Notes under the pieces: generated by a model
What the model was told of the DNA's origin: nothing
What the model saw: the letters and a program-made list of their open reading frames with translations, nothing else
The model's database searches: none
Shown here: positions 1-8,825 of the stretch, in pieces
How positions within the stretch are numbered: position 1 is the stretch's first letter
Layout: every line of letters begins with the position of its first letter
Made by a program: the position numbers and the translations under genes
Assembly: GCA_946405135.1 (NCBI GenBank)
Contig: CAMJGD010000009.1
Location: 46,729-110,728, forward strand
DNA from: an uncultured Clostridiaceae bacterium
GTDB taxonomy: Bacteria > Bacillota > Clostridia > Clostridiales > Clostridiaceae
Direction: 5' to 3'
Length of the DNA: 64,000 bases

Positions 1-1007
1 TCAACTATAGATGGCACTTTGAACAATTTAGGATCTTCTACATAGGAAGGATCCCCTCCTTGCGCTTCTACAAGTTCTTTTAATTTTGCTAAACCTTTAC
101 CAGACTTTATTATATCTTCAAGTATATTTCTTGCTTCTTTTGAGTCTTTAGCTTTTCCTCCTAGAACCAACATATAAGAACCTAAGGTTAAGCATAACTC
201 TGTCAAATCTTCTGGGCCTTCCCCTTTTAAAGTTTCTATAGCTTCTTTAACTTCTAAAGCATTTCCTACAGCAAATCCTAAAGGCTGATCCATATCTGTT
301 ATTACACCTATAGTATTTCTTCCTACATTATTTCCTATGTCTACCATTTCTTTTGCAAGCTCAAAAGCACTGTCTTCGTCTTTCATAAAAGCTCCGCTTC
401 CTGTTTTTACATCGAGAACTATAGCATCTGCTCCTGCTGCTATCTTTTTACTCATTATGCTTCCTGCTATTAGAGACATATTATCAACAGTAGCAGTTAC
501 ATCACGAAGAGCATATAATTTCTTATCTGCTGGAGCTAAATTGGCTGTTTGGCCTCCTATAGCTATTTTTCTTTCATTTACATTACTTATAAACTGCTCT
601 ACAGACATATCTATAGAGAATCCTGGGAAAGATTCAAGTTTATCTAAAGTACCACCAGTGTGACCTAACCCTCTACCTGACATTTTTGCTACCGGAACAC
701 CTGCTGCAGCAACTATAGGTCCAAGTATTAATGTAGTTGTATCTCCAACTCCACCAGTGCTGTGTTTATCCACTTTTATACCTTCTATAGCAGAAAGGTC
801 TACTATTTCTCCGCTGTTTACCATAGCCATAGTAAGATCCGCAGTTTCTCTCTTATTCATCTTTTGAAAATATATAGCCATCATAAGAGAGGATACTTGG
901 TAATCAGGTATTTCTCCTTTTGTATAACCTTCAATAAAAAAATTAATCTCTTCTGTAGTTAATTCGCCGCCATTTCTCTTTTTTGCTATAATATCATACA
1001 TTCTCAT
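1..1007 (-). CDS. pdp: Pyrimidine-nucleoside phosphorylase, 3' end cut by window start
   Basis: Phosphorolyses uridine, thymidine and deoxyuridine to free base plus (deoxy)ribose-1-phosphate in the cytoplasm. About 335 of the roughly 433 residues usual for the family are present; the C-terminal domain lies outside the window. It opens [16 protein letters not shown], typical of the family, and carries the signature [16 protein letters not shown] (thymidine/pyrimidine phosphorylase KxSxGG-type phosphate loop), followed by [20 protein letters not shown] and [11 protein letters not shown]. The ATG at 1007 has AGGTG five to six bases upstream. It starts 9 nt after the punA stop, so it is the last visible gene of a deoB-punA-pdp unit; its product ribose-1-P feeds phosphopentomutase. 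Identification is secure; only the 3' end is unseen. Confidence 0.95.
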   Translation of the reverse strand, partial: MRMYDIIAKKRNGGELTTEEINFFIEGYTKGEIPDYQVSSLMMAIYFQKMNKRETADLTMAMVNSGEIVDLSAIEGIKVDKHSTGGVGDTTTLILGPIVAAAGVPVAKMSGRGLGHTGGTLDKLESFPGFSIDMSVEQFISNVNERKIAIGGQTANLAPADKKLYALRDVTATVDNMSLIAGSIMSKKIAAGADAIVLDVKTGSGAFMKDEDSAFELAKEMVDIGNNVGRNTIGVITDMDQPLGFAVGNALEVKEAIETLKGEGPEDLTELCLTLGSYMLVLGGKAKDSKEARNILEDIIKSGKGLAKLKELVEAQGGDPSYVEDPKLFKVPSIV

Positions 1008-1016
1008 AGCTATCAC

Positions 1017-1835
1017 CTATACTTCCTTTACTATGTTTTCCATAAGCTTTATAAATTTTTCTCTAGCTCTTGCTGAAGTCTCCATAACTTCATCATGATT
1101 TAAAGGTTGCTCTAGTATTCCTGCAGCCATATTTGTCATGCAAGAAACTCCAATAACTTTCATTCCGCTATGATTTGCTATTATAACTTCTGGCACTGTT
1201 GACATTCCAACAGCATCTCCTCCTAAAGCACGAACCATTTTAACTTCTGCTGGAGTTTCATAAGTTGGACCGCTCATACAAGCATATACACCTTCTTGTA
1301 ATTCTACTCCTATTTTCTTAGCTATAGCCTTAACCTTATCTCTTAACTCTGAATCATATGCATTGGACATATCAGGAAAACGTGGACCAAAATCTTCAAG
1401 ATTTCTTCCTATTAGAGGGTTATCTCCTGAAAGATTGATATGATCTTTTATAAGCATAAGATCTCCAGGATTATAGTTTTCATTAACTGCTCCTGCTGCA
1501 TTGGTTACTATAAGAGTTTTAACTCCTAAAAGCTTCATTACTCTTACAGGAAATGTTACTTCTTTCATAGCATAGCCTTCATAATAATGAAATCTACCCT
1601 GCATTGCTATAACTGTCTTTCCCTGTAATTTTCCAATTACAAGCCTTCCTGCATGACCTACTACAGTAGATATTGGGAAATTGGGTATTTCGCTATAAGG
1701 ATAATATTCTGGATTTTCTATTTTATCTGCTATAGCTCCAAGTCCTGATCCTAATATAAGTCCTATTTCTGGTTTATATTTAGTCTTTTCTAGTATATAT
1801 TTTGATGCCTGGTTTAAATTTGTTATTAAATCCAT
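1017..1835 (-). CDS. punA: Purine-nucleoside phosphorylase (PNP-I type)
   Basis: Converts inosine/guanosine and their deoxy forms plus phosphate into base and (deoxy)ribose-1-phosphate. The 272 residues match the trimeric PNP-I family in length. Visible motifs are the phosphate loop LGSGLG (residues 28-33), VVGHAGRLV with the family His at 61, TNAAGAVNENYNPGDLM, GPTYETPAEV, and the purine-site segment VGMSTVPEV followed by NHSGMKVIGVSCMTNMAAG. The ATG at 1835 is preceded by a GGAGGA-like site. It lies 27 nt downstream of deoB and 9 nt upstream of pdp, so the three are almost certainly co-transcribed for nucleoside salvage and ribose recovery. Symbol punA is chosen by similarity to the low-molecular-weight trimeric class rather than the hexameric DeoD class. 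Confidence 0.95.
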   Translation of the reverse strand: MDLITNLNQASKYILEKTKYKPEIGLILGSGLGAIADKIENPEYYPYSEIPNFPISTVVGHAGRLVIGKLQGKTVIAMQGRFHYYEGYAMKEVTFPVRVMKLLGVKTLIVTNAAGAVNENYNPGDLMLIKDHINLSGDNPLIGRNLEDFGPRFPDMSNAYDSELRDKVKAIAKKIGVELQEGVYACMSGPTYETPAEVKMVRALGGDAVGMSTVPEVIIANHSGMKVIGVSCMTNMAAGILEQPLNHDEVMETSARAREKFIKLMENIVKEV

Positions 1836-1862
1836 TTGATCTTCCTCCTAAAATGTAATTTA

Positions 1863-3035
1863 TTATTTAGCTATTAACTTAAGCATACTTTCTCCATTTT
1901 TTATCTTTTGCACATTAAATATTTCTGCTATGGTTTGACCCATATCGAAAAATCCTTTTCTTGTTCCTAAATTTGCATTTTCCTTTAAAGCCTTACCATA
2001 AGCCAAAAATGGTACATATTCTCTTGTATGATCAGTACCTGGCACTGTAGGATCGCATCCATGGTCAGCTGTAATGAAAAGTATATCTGAATCCTTCATA
2101 GCCTTTATTATTTCTAGAAGCCTTTTATCAAAAGCTTCTAATCCTTTTCCATAAGATTCTGCATCATTACGATGTCCCCACTTCATATCAAAATCCACAA
2201 GATTTGTAAATATCAATCCTTTTTTATTTTCTTTCATATATTCTAAAGTTTTATCCACACCGTCCATATTATCTTTTGTATGAACAGCTTCTGTTATACC
2301 TTTGCCTGTGAATATATCCTCTATTTTTCCCACAGCCATTACATTTAATCCATTATCTTTTAAAATATCTAGTATAGTATCATGAGGAGGAGTTAATGAA
2401 AAGTCTCTTCTATTTGGAGTTCTTGTGAAATTGCCAGGAGTTCCTACAAATGGTCTTGCTATTACACGAGCTACAGCATGTTCCCCTTTTAACATTTTTC
2501 TTGCTATTTCACACATCTTATACAATTCTTCTAGAGGAACAATTTCTTCATGTGCTGCTATCTGAAACACGCTATCTGCAGAAGTATAAACTATAACCTT
2601 TCCTGTTTTCATATGTTCTTCGCCAAGTTCATCCAAAATAGCAGTACCTGAAGCAGGCTTATTACCTAATACACCTCTTCCCGTACTCTTAATAAACTCA
2701 TCTATTACTTCCTTTGGAAAACCTTGAGGATATGTTGGAAATGCCACTTCTGAATATACTCCAGCCATTTCCCAGTGTCCTGTTGTGGTATCCTTACCAT
2801 TTGACATTTCTGCAAATCTTGCATAGCATCCTATAGGATTTTCTACTTTATTTACTCCCTTTATTCCTTCTATATTTCCTAATCCAAGCTGTTCCATGTT
2901 AGGTATACAGAGTCCGCCTAGAGCTTTTGAAACATTACCTATAGTATTACATCCAACATCACCAAACTTTTCAGAATCTGGCATTTCTCCCATACCAACG
3001 CTATCTAGAACTATCCAAATTACTCTATCAATCAT
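1863..3035 (-). CDS. deoB: Phosphopentomutase
   Basis: Interconverts (deoxy)ribose-1-phosphate and (deoxy)ribose-5-phosphate, the step after the nucleoside phosphorylases encoded downstream. It is an alkaline-phosphatase-superfamily metalloenzyme. Visible are the N-terminal metal/phosphoryl site [54 protein letters not shown] and the C-terminal metal cluster [11 protein letters not shown] with [11 protein letters not shown]. The reading frame is open for 25 more codons upstream, but the ATG at 3035 has a strong GGAGG seven bases away and gives 390 aa, the usual family length. The 99-bp gap to the regulator gene contains an operator-like site (3084-3099), so deoB may have its own controlled promoter. 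Confidence 0.95.
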   Translation of the reverse strand: MIDRVIWIVLDSVGMGEMPDSEKFGDVGCNTIGNVSKALGGLCIPNMEQLGLGNIEGIKGVNKVENPIGCYARFAEMSNGKDTTTGHWEMAGVYSEVAFPTYPQGFPKEVIDEFIKSTGRGVLGNKPASGTAILDELGEEHMKTGKVIVYTSADSVFQIAAHEEIVPLEELYKMCEIARKMLKGEHAVARVIARPFVGTPGNFTRTPNRRDFSLTPPHDTILDILKDNGLNVMAVGKIEDIFTGKGITEAVHTKDNMDGVDKTLEYMKENKKGLIFTNLVDFDMKWGHRNDAESYGKGLEAFDKRLLEIIKAMKDSDILFITADHGCDPTVPGTDHTREYVPFLAYGKALKENANLGTRKGFFDMGQTIAEIFNVQKIKNGESMLKLIAK

Positions 3036-3083
3036 AAATCTACCTCCATAAAATAGTTTAGTTATTATTTTTAATACAAATTT

Positions 3084-3099
3084 TCGAAACCGCTTACAG
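3084..3099 (-). promoter_or_regulatory. LacI-type operator upstream of deoB
   Basis: On the minus strand this reads CTGTAAGCGGTTTCGA. It shares the ten-base core TGTAAGCGGT with the site at 4302-4317 in front of the neighbouring LacI-family regulator. It lies about 50 bp upstream of the deoB start, where an operator would be expected. It matches the CcpA cre consensus at all but the outer positions, so either the local regulator or CcpA could bind. Confidence 0.5.
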
Positions 3100-3134
3100 C
3101 ATTGTTCCAAAAAGTGTAATAGTATCCAATATTA

Positions 3135-4157
3135 TTACCTTTTTATTAATTTTTCAGAACCTCTTAAAACTAACTCTGGTATCAATGTTATGTTTTTTAC
3201 CTCTTTTAGTTCATTTTCATCTAAGCTTTCTATCAGCATTTTCATCCCTATTTTCCCTAGCTCCACACTTGGACCATTTACATAACTTACATTAAGTCCT
3301 AATGTATCTAGAATATCTATTCGGTCAAAGGATATTATTGAAATATCTTCAGGTATTTTAAAATTTCCCTCAAAAATAGCTTTTAAACAACCTAAAGTCA
3401 TCATATTATTACTTACAAATATAGCAGAGGGTCTATCTTCCATTTCTAATATCTCTTTTGTGTATTTATATCCGCTTTCTTGTCTGTAATCTCCGTAAAA
3501 TACGTACTTATCTTCCATTTCAATGTTATTCATCATAAGTGCCTTTTTATAACCAATAAACCTATCTTTAGCTGGCTTTGAATTCATACGACCTGTTATT
3601 ATAGCTATTTTTTCGTGTCCTTCTTTAATCAAAGTTTCTACAGCATCATAAGAACCTTTGATATTATCTACAAATACACCACTAAAACTAGAGTATTTTA
3701 CATGACCGTCTACCAATACAATAGGTATTCCCATATTCTCTAAAGTTTTTAAATATTCACTGTTAAAATCATCTTCCACAGAAGTAGGCATTATGATTAT
3801 TCCTTGTATTCTCTGTTCTGTAAGCATTTTTAAAGATTTTAATTCTTTATCCTTATTGTCATCAGTATCGCACAAGATAATATTAAGATTACTCTCATCA
3901 GCTATTTGACTTATACCTTTTATTACTTCTCCAAAAAACGGGTTAGTAATATCAGGTACTAGCACTCCTAAAGTATTTGTTTTACTTTTAGATAAACTCC
4001 TTGCTATAGCGCTAGGGGTGTAATTGAGTTCTTTAATTACTTCTAAAATTCTTTCTCTAGTCTCTTCTTTTACATATCCTGAATCATTTAAAACTCTTGA
4101 TACCGTAGCTAAAGATACTCCTGCTTTTTTAGCTATATCACTAATAGTTACAGCCAT
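3135..4157 (-). CDS. LacI-family transcriptional regulator, probable nucleoside-operon repressor
   Basis: DNA-binding repressor. The N-terminal helix-turn-helix is clear (TISDIAKKAGVSLATVSRVLNDSGYV, residues 3-28), then the hinge helix NYTPSAIARSLSK, then a periplasmic-binding-protein-like effector domain (TLGVLVPDITNPFFGEVIKG onward). The start is placed at ATG 4157 because AAGGAGGG lies six to seven bases upstream; the frame stays open upstream but lacks a better site. At 340 aa it has normal family length. It leads a minus-strand cluster with deoB, punA and pdp, so a ribose/deoxyribose-derived inducer is likely (inference). Related operator-like palindromes lie before this gene (4191-4206, 4302-4317) and before deoB (3084-3099), which suggests autoregulation. 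CcpA itself is an alternative, but the gene neighbourhood argues for a local regulator. Confidence 0.85.
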   Translation of the reverse strand: MAVTISDIAKKAGVSLATVSRVLNDSGYVKEETRERILEVIKELNYTPSAIARSLSKSKTNTLGVLVPDITNPFFGEVIKGISQIADESNLNIILCDTDDNKDKELKSLKMLTEQRIQGIIIMPTSVEDDFNSEYLKTLENMGIPIVLVDGHVKYSSFSGVFVDNIKGSYDAVETLIKEGHEKIAIITGRMNSKPAKDRFIGYKKALMMNNIEMEDKYVFYGDYRQESGYKYTKEILEMEDRPSAIFVSNNMMTLGCLKAIFEGNFKIPEDISIISFDRIDILDTLGLNVSYVNGPSVELGKIGMKMLIESLDENELKEVKNITLIPELVLRGSEKLIKR

Positions 4158-4190
4158 TTTAATCCCTCCTTGTTCCTTTAGAGAGCTCGT

Positions 4191-4206
4191 CTGCATACGT
4201 TAACAT
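4191..4206 (-). promoter_or_regulatory. Second LacI-type operator, proximal to the regulator gene
   Basis: Minus-strand sequence ATGTTAACGTATGCAG, about 35 bp upstream of the regulator start. It keeps the TGTWARCGKW pattern shared with the two other sites in this cluster, with two deviations from the cre consensus at the distal end. Its position would let a bound repressor block transcription start or early elongation. Confidence 0.4.
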
Positions 4207-4301
4207 TATAGAACAATATGTAACTAATTTAAATCCATATTAATTTAATAATATGTTAATATTTTTTTATGTACCACAGGAATATATAATAAATATTAAT
4301 T

Positions 4302-4317
4302 ATGTTACCGCTTACAT
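4302..4317 (-). promoter_or_regulatory. Perfect cre/LacI-type operator upstream of the regulator gene
   Basis: Minus-strand sequence ATGTAAGCGGTAACAT agrees at every position with the cre consensus WTGNNARCGNWWWCAW. It is about 145 bp upstream of the LacI-family gene. The ten-base core recurs before deoB, which is the main argument that the local regulator uses it; CcpA binding is the alternative and both may apply. Confidence 0.6.
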
Positions 4318-4403
4318 GTAATTATATATTATAATATCTTAATAAAAATTTCAATAGATTTTTTATAGAATAATTATTTAAATTTATGTTAATAAATTCA
4401 CTT

Positions 4404-4475
4404 TTAGGAACTTAGTTCTCCTACTATTAAAGCTTCTTTTAACTTTCCTACACAAGCTTCTAAAGCATACTTCAA
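4404..4475 (-). CDS. Possible 23-residue small protein with TTG start
   Basis: On the minus strand a TTG at 4475 follows the Shine-Dalgarno-like TTAGGAGTG at a spacing of about 10 and opens a 23-codon frame ending in TAA: MKYALEACVGKLKEALIVGEL then two serines. The peptide would form a short amphipathic helix with one Cys. It sits upstream of the LacI-type gene in the same orientation. It could be a leader peptide, a free small protein, or chance. I do not recognise a family; support is only the ribosome site, the clean frame and codon usage like the neighbours. Confidence 0.3.
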   Translation of the reverse strand: MKYALEACVGKLKEALIVGELSS

Positions 4476-4720
4476 ATATTATTCACTCCTAAAAATATAA
4501 TTATAATAGTACTATTATAATAATTATTAGGATAATTTTCAAAATATTTTTAATAACATTTTCTGTTCTATGTTAATTTATAAAAGATTAAATTTATTTT
4601 TGTTATTATGAAAAAAAGCTGATAAAATAGCAATATAATTAAGAGATAATATCCCTTGAAACACATTCTTAAATATTAATAAAATAAAGTATATTGATGA
4701 AAACTGTAAGCTAAAAAGGA

Positions 4721-5002
4721 GTGATATTTCTGAATAGATATTCTATTAAAGTAAGTGGAAGAGTTCAAGGAGTAGGTTTTAGATTTTCTGCTCAATACGC
4801 TGCAACTACCAATAACCTAACTGGCTGGGTTAAAAATTGCATGGATGATACTGTAGAAATGGAAGTTCAAGGAGAAGAAGAGGATATATTACGATTTTTA
4901 AAGGAACTAAAAAGAGGCAATAGTTATGCAAGAATAGATGATTTAGACATTAATATAATCCATACTGTAGAAAATGAAAAAGGATTTAAAATTAAATATT
5001 GA
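4721..5002 (+). CDS. acyP: Acylphosphatase
   Basis: Small cytosolic enzyme that hydrolyses acyl phosphates such as carbamoyl- or acetyl-phosphate. The family signature VSGRVQGVGFRFSAQ carries the catalytic Arg of GVGFR, and LTGWVKNCMDDTVEMEVQG carries the catalytic Asn (family consensus GxVxNxxDGxVE). About 90 aa is the normal length. The start is uncertain: the GTG at 4721 overlaps the AGGAG ribosome site (4717-4721), so initiation there is awkward. The next in-frame codon at a good spacing is CTG at 4730, which would give LNRYSIKVSGRV, close to the usual family start. No ATG or TTG is available in frame. It stands alone, convergent with the gene at 5151. Confidence 0.9.
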   Translation: MIFLNRYSIKVSGRVQGVGFRFSAQYAATTNNLTGWVKNCMDDTVEMEVQGEEEDILRFLKELKRGNSYARIDDLDINIIHTVENEKGFKIKY

Positions 5003-5056
5003 TTATATTTAATTTTCCCTACAGCGTTTATAATTTTACTTTTTTATAACCAAAAT

Positions 5057-5091
5057 ATAATCTTCATAAGATTTTATCTTATGAAGATTAT
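5057..5091. terminator. Bidirectional hairpin between convergent genes
   Basis: A perfect 16-bp stem (5057-5072 with 5076-5091) around a TTT loop lies between the acylphosphatase and the convergent flavoenzyme gene. The flanks are T/A-rich but there is no long T-run, so it is a probable rather than textbook terminator. Confidence 0.6.
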
Positions 5092-5150
5092 GCTTTAGAA
5101 ATTTATTCACTTTTTATTAAATATTATATAAACAAAATCTTAACTTTTAA

Positions 5151-7091
5151 TTATTCAAGAACAAATGCTTTTTCATACCCTTGTCTTACAGCTTCTGCTA
5201 TTCGTCCTGGCTTTTCCACATCTCCAATTAAACTTACATTCTCAAAATGCTCTTCTAATAATGAAAGAAGTTCTCTATTTGGAGTTACTCCAAGAGAAAG
5301 AACTATTTTATCTGCTTCTAAGCATATATTTTGATTAGTATTTAGATTAACCAACTCTACACTATTTTCATTTATCTTAGATAGTTTATGAGATGGAAGC
5401 ATCTGAACTCCATGCTCCCTAAAGTTTTTCATTATAGTGTATAAGTTTGAAGGATATACACCTGATGCCATCTGAGGTAACATATCTATAAGAGTTACTT
5501 TATTTCCATTTACAGCAAGAAGTTCTGCAGTTTCACATCCTGTCATACCTGAACCTATCACCATAACTTTTTCATTTTGTATATGCACTTTTCCAGCCAA
5601 TACCTCAGATACACCATATACATTGCTTCCATTTATTCCTTCTACCGGTGGAACTATAGGATTTGATCCTGCAGCTAGGAATACAGCGTATGGATTAAGG
5701 GCTTTTAGTATTTCTATCTCAGCTGTTGTATTTAGTCTAACCTCTACTCCTAATTTCTTTAACTGACACTGGTAGTATGCTATAAAATCAGTTAATTTAT
5801 CCTTTTTGGGTGGCTTGCTTCCTAGATATACCATTCCGCCAAGTTGTGGTTCTTTTTCAAATAATACCACTTTAAACTCTCTCATAGAAAGGACTCTAGC
5901 AGCCTCCATTCCAGCAGGACCACCACCTATTACAACTACTAATCTTCCATTTCCATTCTTTTCTAAATTGGAGAATTCCAGCTCTCTTCCTAGTCTTGCA
6001 TTAACTGCACATTTTACAGTTCTCGATTTTTCAAGTTCTTCAATGCAATGTAAACAAGATATGCATGGTGTTATATCTTCATCTTTGTGCTGCTTTGCTT
6101 TAATTGCCCATTGTGGATCTGCAAGTTGTGCTCTTGCTACTCCCACAAAATCCATAACTCCTTCTTCAAGCAGAGCTTCAGCAACTTCTGGTTTCTTTAT
6201 GTTATTCACTGCTATTACTGGTATATTAATAGCTTTTTTTATGGTTTTAGCTAAATCCTTCTTCCATGCTTGTTCAAAAGCTATAGGTTCTATTATAGTA
6301 AAACCTGATTCATATATACCACAACTTACATTTATAGCATCTACGCCTATACTTTCTAAATACTGAGCTATCTTAACTGAATCTTCTAAATGAATTCCTC
6401 CTTCTACAAATTCATCCCCATCTATTCTTACACTTATCGGAAAATTAGGTCCGCAAATCTGTCTTATTCCAAGTATTATTTCTGTTATAAATCTCATTCT
6501 GTTTGTAAAGTCTCCACCATACTTGTCTGTTCTCTTATTTGTATATGGGCTCATAAACTGATCTATAAGATATCCATGAGCTCCATGGAGCTCTACTCCA
6601 TCTATTCCAGCCATTTGTGCAATTTTAGCACCCTTTACAAATTTCTTAACAAGTCCTTCTACTTCTTCAGTAGTTAATTCTCTTGGCTCTTCCTTACAGA
6701 CTTTGCACATTACAGGACTTGGAGCTACTATCTGTTTCCCTCCTAAAAGCTGTGAATGGTTCTGTCTTCCTGGATGATGCAATTGTACAAATATTTTCGT
6801 ATCATATTTATGAACTGTTTTCGCTAATCTTTCAAGTTGTGGGATATGTTTTCCTTCTGTAACGCTTAGTTGATTAGGAGTCCCTACACCATACTCATCA
6901 TCTATTCTAGTTATTTCTGTTATTATTAATCCGCAACCGCCTTTTGCTCTCTCTTCATAATATCTTATCATCTCTGAAGAAGCTTCCCCAGTAGAGCTAG
7001 CAAGAGATGTTCCCATAGCTGGCATTACTATTCTATTTTTCAACTCTAATTTGCCTATTTTCCCTTTTGAAAACATTTTCTCATATTTCAT
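5151..7091 (-). CDS. 2-Enoate reductase / 2,4-dienoyl-CoA reductase family flavoenzyme (FMN, 4Fe-4S, FAD)
   Basis: Predicted NAD(P)H-dependent reductase of activated C=C bonds. The N-terminal half is an Old-Yellow-Enzyme-type TIM barrel (LKNRIVMPAMGTSL; AGIDGVELHGAHGYLIDQFMSPYTNKRTD split over the substrate/FMN site). Residues near 345-365 carry the 4Fe-4S motif CISCLHC with a further Cys about 12 residues on. The C-terminal half has two Rossmann motifs, VVVIGGGPAGMEAARVLS for FAD and VMVIGSGMTGCETAEL for NAD. At 646 aa the length fits the family. ATG 7091 is chosen because GGAGG lies seven bases upstream. It is divergent from a PucR-type regulator gene, which may control it. Relatives reduce enoates or cinnamates in amino-acid fermenting clostridia; the substrate here cannot be fixed from sequence. 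Confidence 0.85.
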   Translation of the reverse strand: MKYEKMFSKGKIGKLELKNRIVMPAMGTSLASSTGEASSEMIRYYEERAKGGCGLIITEITRIDDEYGVGTPNQLSVTEGKHIPQLERLAKTVHKYDTKIFVQLHHPGRQNHSQLLGGKQIVAPSPVMCKVCKEEPRELTTEEVEGLVKKFVKGAKIAQMAGIDGVELHGAHGYLIDQFMSPYTNKRTDKYGGDFTNRMRFITEIILGIRQICGPNFPISVRIDGDEFVEGGIHLEDSVKIAQYLESIGVDAINVSCGIYESGFTIIEPIAFEQAWKKDLAKTIKKAINIPVIAVNNIKKPEVAEALLEEGVMDFVGVARAQLADPQWAIKAKQHKDEDITPCISCLHCIEELEKSRTVKCAVNARLGRELEFSNLEKNGNGRLVVVIGGGPAGMEAARVLSMREFKVVLFEKEPQLGGMVYLGSKPPKKDKLTDFIAYYQCQLKKLGVEVRLNTTAEIEILKALNPYAVFLAAGSNPIVPPVEGINGSNVYGVSEVLAGKVHIQNEKVMVIGSGMTGCETAELLAVNGNKVTLIDMLPQMASGVYPSNLYTIMKNFREHGVQMLPSHKLSKINENSVELVNLNTNQNICLEADKIVLSLGVTPNRELLSLLEEHFENVSLIGDVEKPGRIAEAVRQGYEKAFVLE

Positions 7092-7177
7092 AAATATTAC
7101 CTCCATTACTTTTATCTATGTCTATAAATTAACATAGTGATTATTTTATTACTATGTAACCTATCAACAAAAATCAT

Positions 7178-7206
7178 TGCTCCTATTGTGCAACATGCCC
7201 TATAAT
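7178..7206 (+). promoter_or_regulatory. Promoter of the PucR-type regulator gene
   Basis: A -35-like TTGCTC (7178-7183) and a consensus -10 TATAAT (7201-7206) are separated by 17 bp, just upstream of the ribosome site GAGGTG and ATG 7226. The leader would be very short. Confidence 0.5.
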
Positions 7207-7225
7207 AATAATGAGGTGATAAAGT

Positions 7226-8776
7226 ATGTCCTTGTATTTTAATGAAATATATGACAAATTAAAAAGTGATTTTCCTCATATAGAATATACACAAAATATA
7301 CCTTCATTTATAAAAGACGTTAAATTTATAACCAATAATTCAGATTTAAAAAATATAAATACTTTATATATAGGGAAGGCTTCTCAATTAGTTGCTAGAA
7401 TTTCATCTGAACTAAATTCAAATTTTATATTATATAATGATAACAATGAAGTAGTAACTAAATTGGTTGAAGCTAATATCATAACAGTTTCCATAGAAGA
7501 AGATATATATTCTATATTTAATGAAGTTAAAGATATGTTTTTAAAGGATATGGAAATTGCTAATCCAGCAGCAAAACTTCTTAACTCTTTGGCTCAGGGT
7601 AAAGGTCTTAAATATCTTCTTGAAATAGGTGCAGAAAGTCTTAATAATCCTTTGATACTTATAGATGCAAGTTTTTCAGTACTAGCTTACTCTAAAAATG
7701 AAAATATTACAGATGAATTATGGAATAAGAACATTGAAATGGGATATTGCACTTATGAATTTATAGCCGCAGTTAAACAGCTTAAATCCATAAAAGATTC
7801 TCCTTTCAGTAATGAACCTTTTATAGTTACTTGTGAAGCCAGTAATATAAGGAGACTTGTAAGTAAAGTTATTATAGATTCAAAAATAGTAGGATACCTT
7901 TTACTTCTAGAATGCCATGATACCATAAAAGATGAGCACAGAAAGATAGTTAAAATTTTAAATAATGCCATATCTGAAGAAATGAAAAATAATATGTTCT
8001 ATAGAAATATAAAAGGATTCAAATACGAAAATCTTCTTCTAGATCTGCTTGATGGTAAAATATACAATGAAGAAGTGGCTATAGAAAGAATGAAAGGTGC
8101 AGAATGCAATTTTGGTAAAAATCTTTATATAATAACTCTTGATATTTCAACCTATAACTTCAGTACTAAACATAAAGATGGCTTAAAAGAGTCCATAGAA
8201 AACATTCTTATAAATTCTAAATCTATATATTACGAAGATAACATAGTTATACTTTTAGATATGAAAAATGAGCTTTTAAAAAATAATAATTTATTTAAAG
8301 AATTTGAAAAGTTTTTATCAAAAAATAAATTATTTGTTGGTATAAGTAATAACTTTTCACTGCTTACAAAACTAAAATATGCTTATAATGAGTCAAAAAA
8401 AACACTGCAGCTATCTAGATTGCTTAAAAGAAGAGGATCAGTATTTTTCTACGATGACTTTAAATTCTATGATCTTATAAGCTCTTTAGATGAAGACCTT
8501 ATAAAATTTTGTCATCCTGCTCTAATTAAACTCATTGAATTTGATAAAGATAATAATACAAATTACTACAATACCCTTCTTTGCTACTTGAGTAATAATC
8601 AAAATATGAATTTAACTTCTGAAAAATTGTATATTCATAGAAATACATTAAATTATAGAATAAGTAAAATAAAAGAAATAATATATTCTGACTTAAAGGA
8701 TAGCGAAATCATATTTCAGATAAGCTATAGCTATAAAATAATGGAATACTTAAAAGCCACATCTAAAGAACCATAA
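7226..8776 (+). CDS. PucR/CdaR-type transcriptional regulator
   Basis: 516-aa DNA-binding regulator. The C-terminal segment LYIHRNTLNYRISKIKEI is the characteristic PucR-type helix-turn-helix (HTH_30; family pattern LxxHRNTLxYRLxKI). The middle (about residues 110-260) looks like a small-molecule sensing domain and residues 270-400 like the GGDEF-like CdaR linker. The ATG at 7226 has GAGGTGAT nine bases upstream. It is divergent from the 2-enoate-reductase-like gene with a 134-bp gap, the classic arrangement of a regulator and its target, so control of that enzyme by its substrate is the favoured reading (inference). A hairpin follows its stop. Confidence 0.8.
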   Translation: MSLYFNEIYDKLKSDFPHIEYTQNIPSFIKDVKFITNNSDLKNINTLYIGKASQLVARISSELNSNFILYNDNNEVVTKLVEANIITVSIEEDIYSIFNEVKDMFLKDMEIANPAAKLLNSLAQGKGLKYLLEIGAESLNNPLILIDASFSVLAYSKNENITDELWNKNIEMGYCTYEFIAAVKQLKSIKDSPFSNEPFIVTCEASNIRRLVSKVIIDSKIVGYLLLLECHDTIKDEHRKIVKILNNAISEEMKNNMFYRNIKGFKYENLLLDLLDGKIYNEEVAIERMKGAECNFGKNLYIITLDISTYNFSTKHKDGLKESIENILINSKSIYYEDNIVILLDMKNELLKNNNLFKEFEKFLSKNKLFVGISNNFSLLTKLKYAYNESKKTLQLSRLLKRRGSVFFYDDFKFYDLISSLDEDLIKFCHPALIKLIEFDKDNNTNYYNTLLCYLSNNQNMNLTSEKLYIHRNTLNYRISKIKEIIYSDLKDSEIIFQISYSYKIMEYLKATSKEP

Positions 8777-8785
8777 ATTAAATTT

Positions 8786-8818
8786 AAGAGCTTGCAGATA
8801 AATAAACTGCAAGCTCTT
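8786..8818. terminator. Bidirectional terminator between pucR-type gene and adhE
   Basis: A perfect 12-bp stem AAGAGCTTGCAG (8786-8797) with its complement (8807-8818) is followed by TTTTA on the plus strand and by T-rich sequence on the minus strand. It serves two convergent genes. Confidence 0.85.
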
Positions 8819-8825
8819 TTAGTCA

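Larger units (their letters stand above)
4158..4720. other. Intergenic control region between the LacI-type regulator and acylphosphatase genes
   Basis: A 563-bp very AT-rich divergent gap. Besides the operators at 4191-4206 and 4302-4317 and the possible small ORF at 4404-4475, no gene or strong hairpin is seen. It must hold promoters in both directions. Confidence 0.6.

Noticed and set aside
5806..6366. 186-codon plus-strand frame
   Set aside because: Antisense shadow of the 2-enoate-reductase-like gene, which has strong motifs on the other strand.
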